Shown piece after piece: positions 5,860 through 6,682 of a stretch of DNA of 6,682 nt (its first letter is position 1; each line of letters starts with the position of its first letter). This stretch comes from Sulfurimonas sp. (lineage in GTDB: Bacteria > Campylobacterota > Campylobacteria > Campylobacterales > Sulfurimonadaceae): contig JALWON010000123.1 in NCBI GenBank assembly GCA_027083475.1, positions 1-6,682 on the forward strand. The letters are read 5' to 3'. The translations under genes and the position numbers were made by a program. Under the pieces are notes generated by a model. It saw nothing but the letters and a program-made list of their open reading frames with translations. It was not told where the DNA came from and did not search any database.

Positions 5860-6682
5860 TTATTCCAAAATCCATACACTAAATTTCTTCGCTTTAATCT
5901 TACCTCGACCCATTCTTTTATGTGCCTCTTCTACAAATGCACGCTCGATAGCCACATAACTTTGTCTATCATAAATGTCAATCTTCCCAATGCTACTCCC
6001 TTTAAGTCCGCCCTCGCCTGTCAATGCCCCGAGGATATCGCCTGCTCTGAGTTTATCTTTTTTACCGCCTTCTATAACTAAGGTAACATACTTTGGTTGC
6101 ATTGTAAAGCCTGCTGTTTTACTTAAACTCGATGCATCTTTAAAGACTCTTCTTTCATTTTTATAAAGGGCTACTTTCTCTTCTTCAAAGGCTTCATAGA
6201 GAGTAATCGCACTCCCCTTTTCACCTGCTCGTCCTGTTCTGCCAATACGGTGTGTATACGTCTCTTCACCATGAGGTAAATTTAAGTTCACAACCATGGA
6301 CAAGGCTTTGATGTCAAGTCCGCGAGCCGCCACATCTGTCGCTACTAAGATAGAACATGAGGCATTAGAGAACTGCACTAAAACATCATTACGTTCATAC
6401 TGCTCCAAATCTCCATGAATGGCTAAAGCATCTATCTTCTCTTTTTGCAGTGCGAGGGCTAACTCTTTGGCTTCGATTTTTGTATTTGTAAAAACGATAA
6501 CATTTTCTGGTTTGTATGTGCTTAAAACTTGAATCAAACTCTCTATCTTGTTTTCAGTCAAAAAGAAAATCTCTTCAATCTCATTTTTGACCTCAACACT
6601 TGCCGTTTTCACACTCACAGCATTCCTTTGAAATGTTTTACTTACCGTTCGTATTGCATCATCATAAGTCGCTGAGAAAAGT
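5860..6682 (-). CDS. dbpA: ATP-dependent RNA helicase DbpA, C-terminal part
   Basis: This DEAD-box helicase is linked to 23S rRNA and large-subunit assembly in E. coli. The gene runs off the right edge: the frame stays open to 6681, giving 273 residues that begin at motif III (LFSAT). The second RecA-like domain shows ENVIVFTNTK (motif IV), VATDVAARGLD (motif V, ~114-123) and HRIGRTGR (motif VI, 144-151). The last ~75 residues (YVTLVIEGGKKDKLRAGDIL... to ...GKIKAKKFSVWILE) are the DbpA RNA-binding domain, with KLRAGDILGALTG, IGKIDIYDRQSYVAI and GKIKAKKF. That domain recognises hairpin 92 of 23S rRNA in characterised members and separates DbpA from other DEAD-box helicases. A GTG at 6618 is internal and not the start. 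Motifs Q, I (GKT) and II (DEAD) and the promoter are outside the window. Confidence 0.93.
   Translation of the reverse strand, partial: LFSATYDDAIRTVSKTFQRNAVSVKTASVEVKNEIEEIFFLTENKIESLIQVLSTYKPENVIVFTNTKIEAKELALALQKEKIDALAIHGDLEQYERNDVLVQFSNASCSILVATDVAARGLDIKALSMVVNLNLPHGEETYTHRIGRTGRAGEKGSAITLYEAFEEEKVALYKNERRVFKDASSLSKTAGFTMQPKYVTLVIEGGKKDKLRAGDILGALTGEGGLKGSSIGKIDIYDRQSYVAIERAFVEEAHKRMGRGKIKAKKFSVWILE

Overview
The window looks like ordinary chromosomal core sequence from a low-GC member of the Campylobacterota (the former Epsilonproteobacteria), most likely a free-living Sulfurimonas-like relative. The assignment rests on AT-rich coding sequence and on protein wording that I recognise from that group: ArgB with VIKYGGSAQ, ThyX with RHR-x7-S-TRY, Pcm with EFVPSGF and GCGSGYQ, and short -10 boxes of the form GCTATAAT without a good -35. 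The genus is inferred from memory of family sequences and was not searched.

Left edge, + strand: the last 26 codons of a DUF2892 (YgaP-type) membrane protein (1-81) run into a promoter at about 66-93. The promoter drives rpsU, encoding ribosomal protein S21 (133-345), which ends in a clear intrinsic terminator (351-383). Everything to the right is on the - strand and converges on that terminator.

Right to left, i.e. in transcription order on the - strand: dbpA (DEAD-box RNA helicase, N-terminal half outside the window), pcm (L-isoaspartyl methyltransferase, TTG start), thyX (flavin-dependent thymidylate synthase, with its own extended -10 box upstream), a 77-residue putative lipoprotein, argB (acetylglutamate kinase), a PhnA/YjdM-family zinc-ribbon protein, dgt (dNTP triphosphohydrolase) and a DUF481 outer-membrane barrel protein. 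From thyX onward the genes are separated by at most 14 bases or overlap: a 17-base overlap, a TAATG overlap, and a TAG-T-ATG junction. They therefore probably form one transcription unit with translational coupling. Its members serve thymidylate synthesis, dNTP removal, arginine biosynthesis and the cell envelope. Only thyX and dgt share an obvious theme (dNTP pool balance); the rest looks like the loosely themed gene packing common in this phylum.

There is no gene-free stretch over 300 bases, and I saw no tRNA, rRNA, CRISPR array, insertion sequence, prophage or defence system. I do not think the window holds a new biological system. The points most worth a second look are a terminator-like hairpin inside the dgt coding sequence on the sense strand just ahead of the DUF481 gene, the small lipoprotein coupled to argB, and the extra N-terminal domain of the DUF481 protein.
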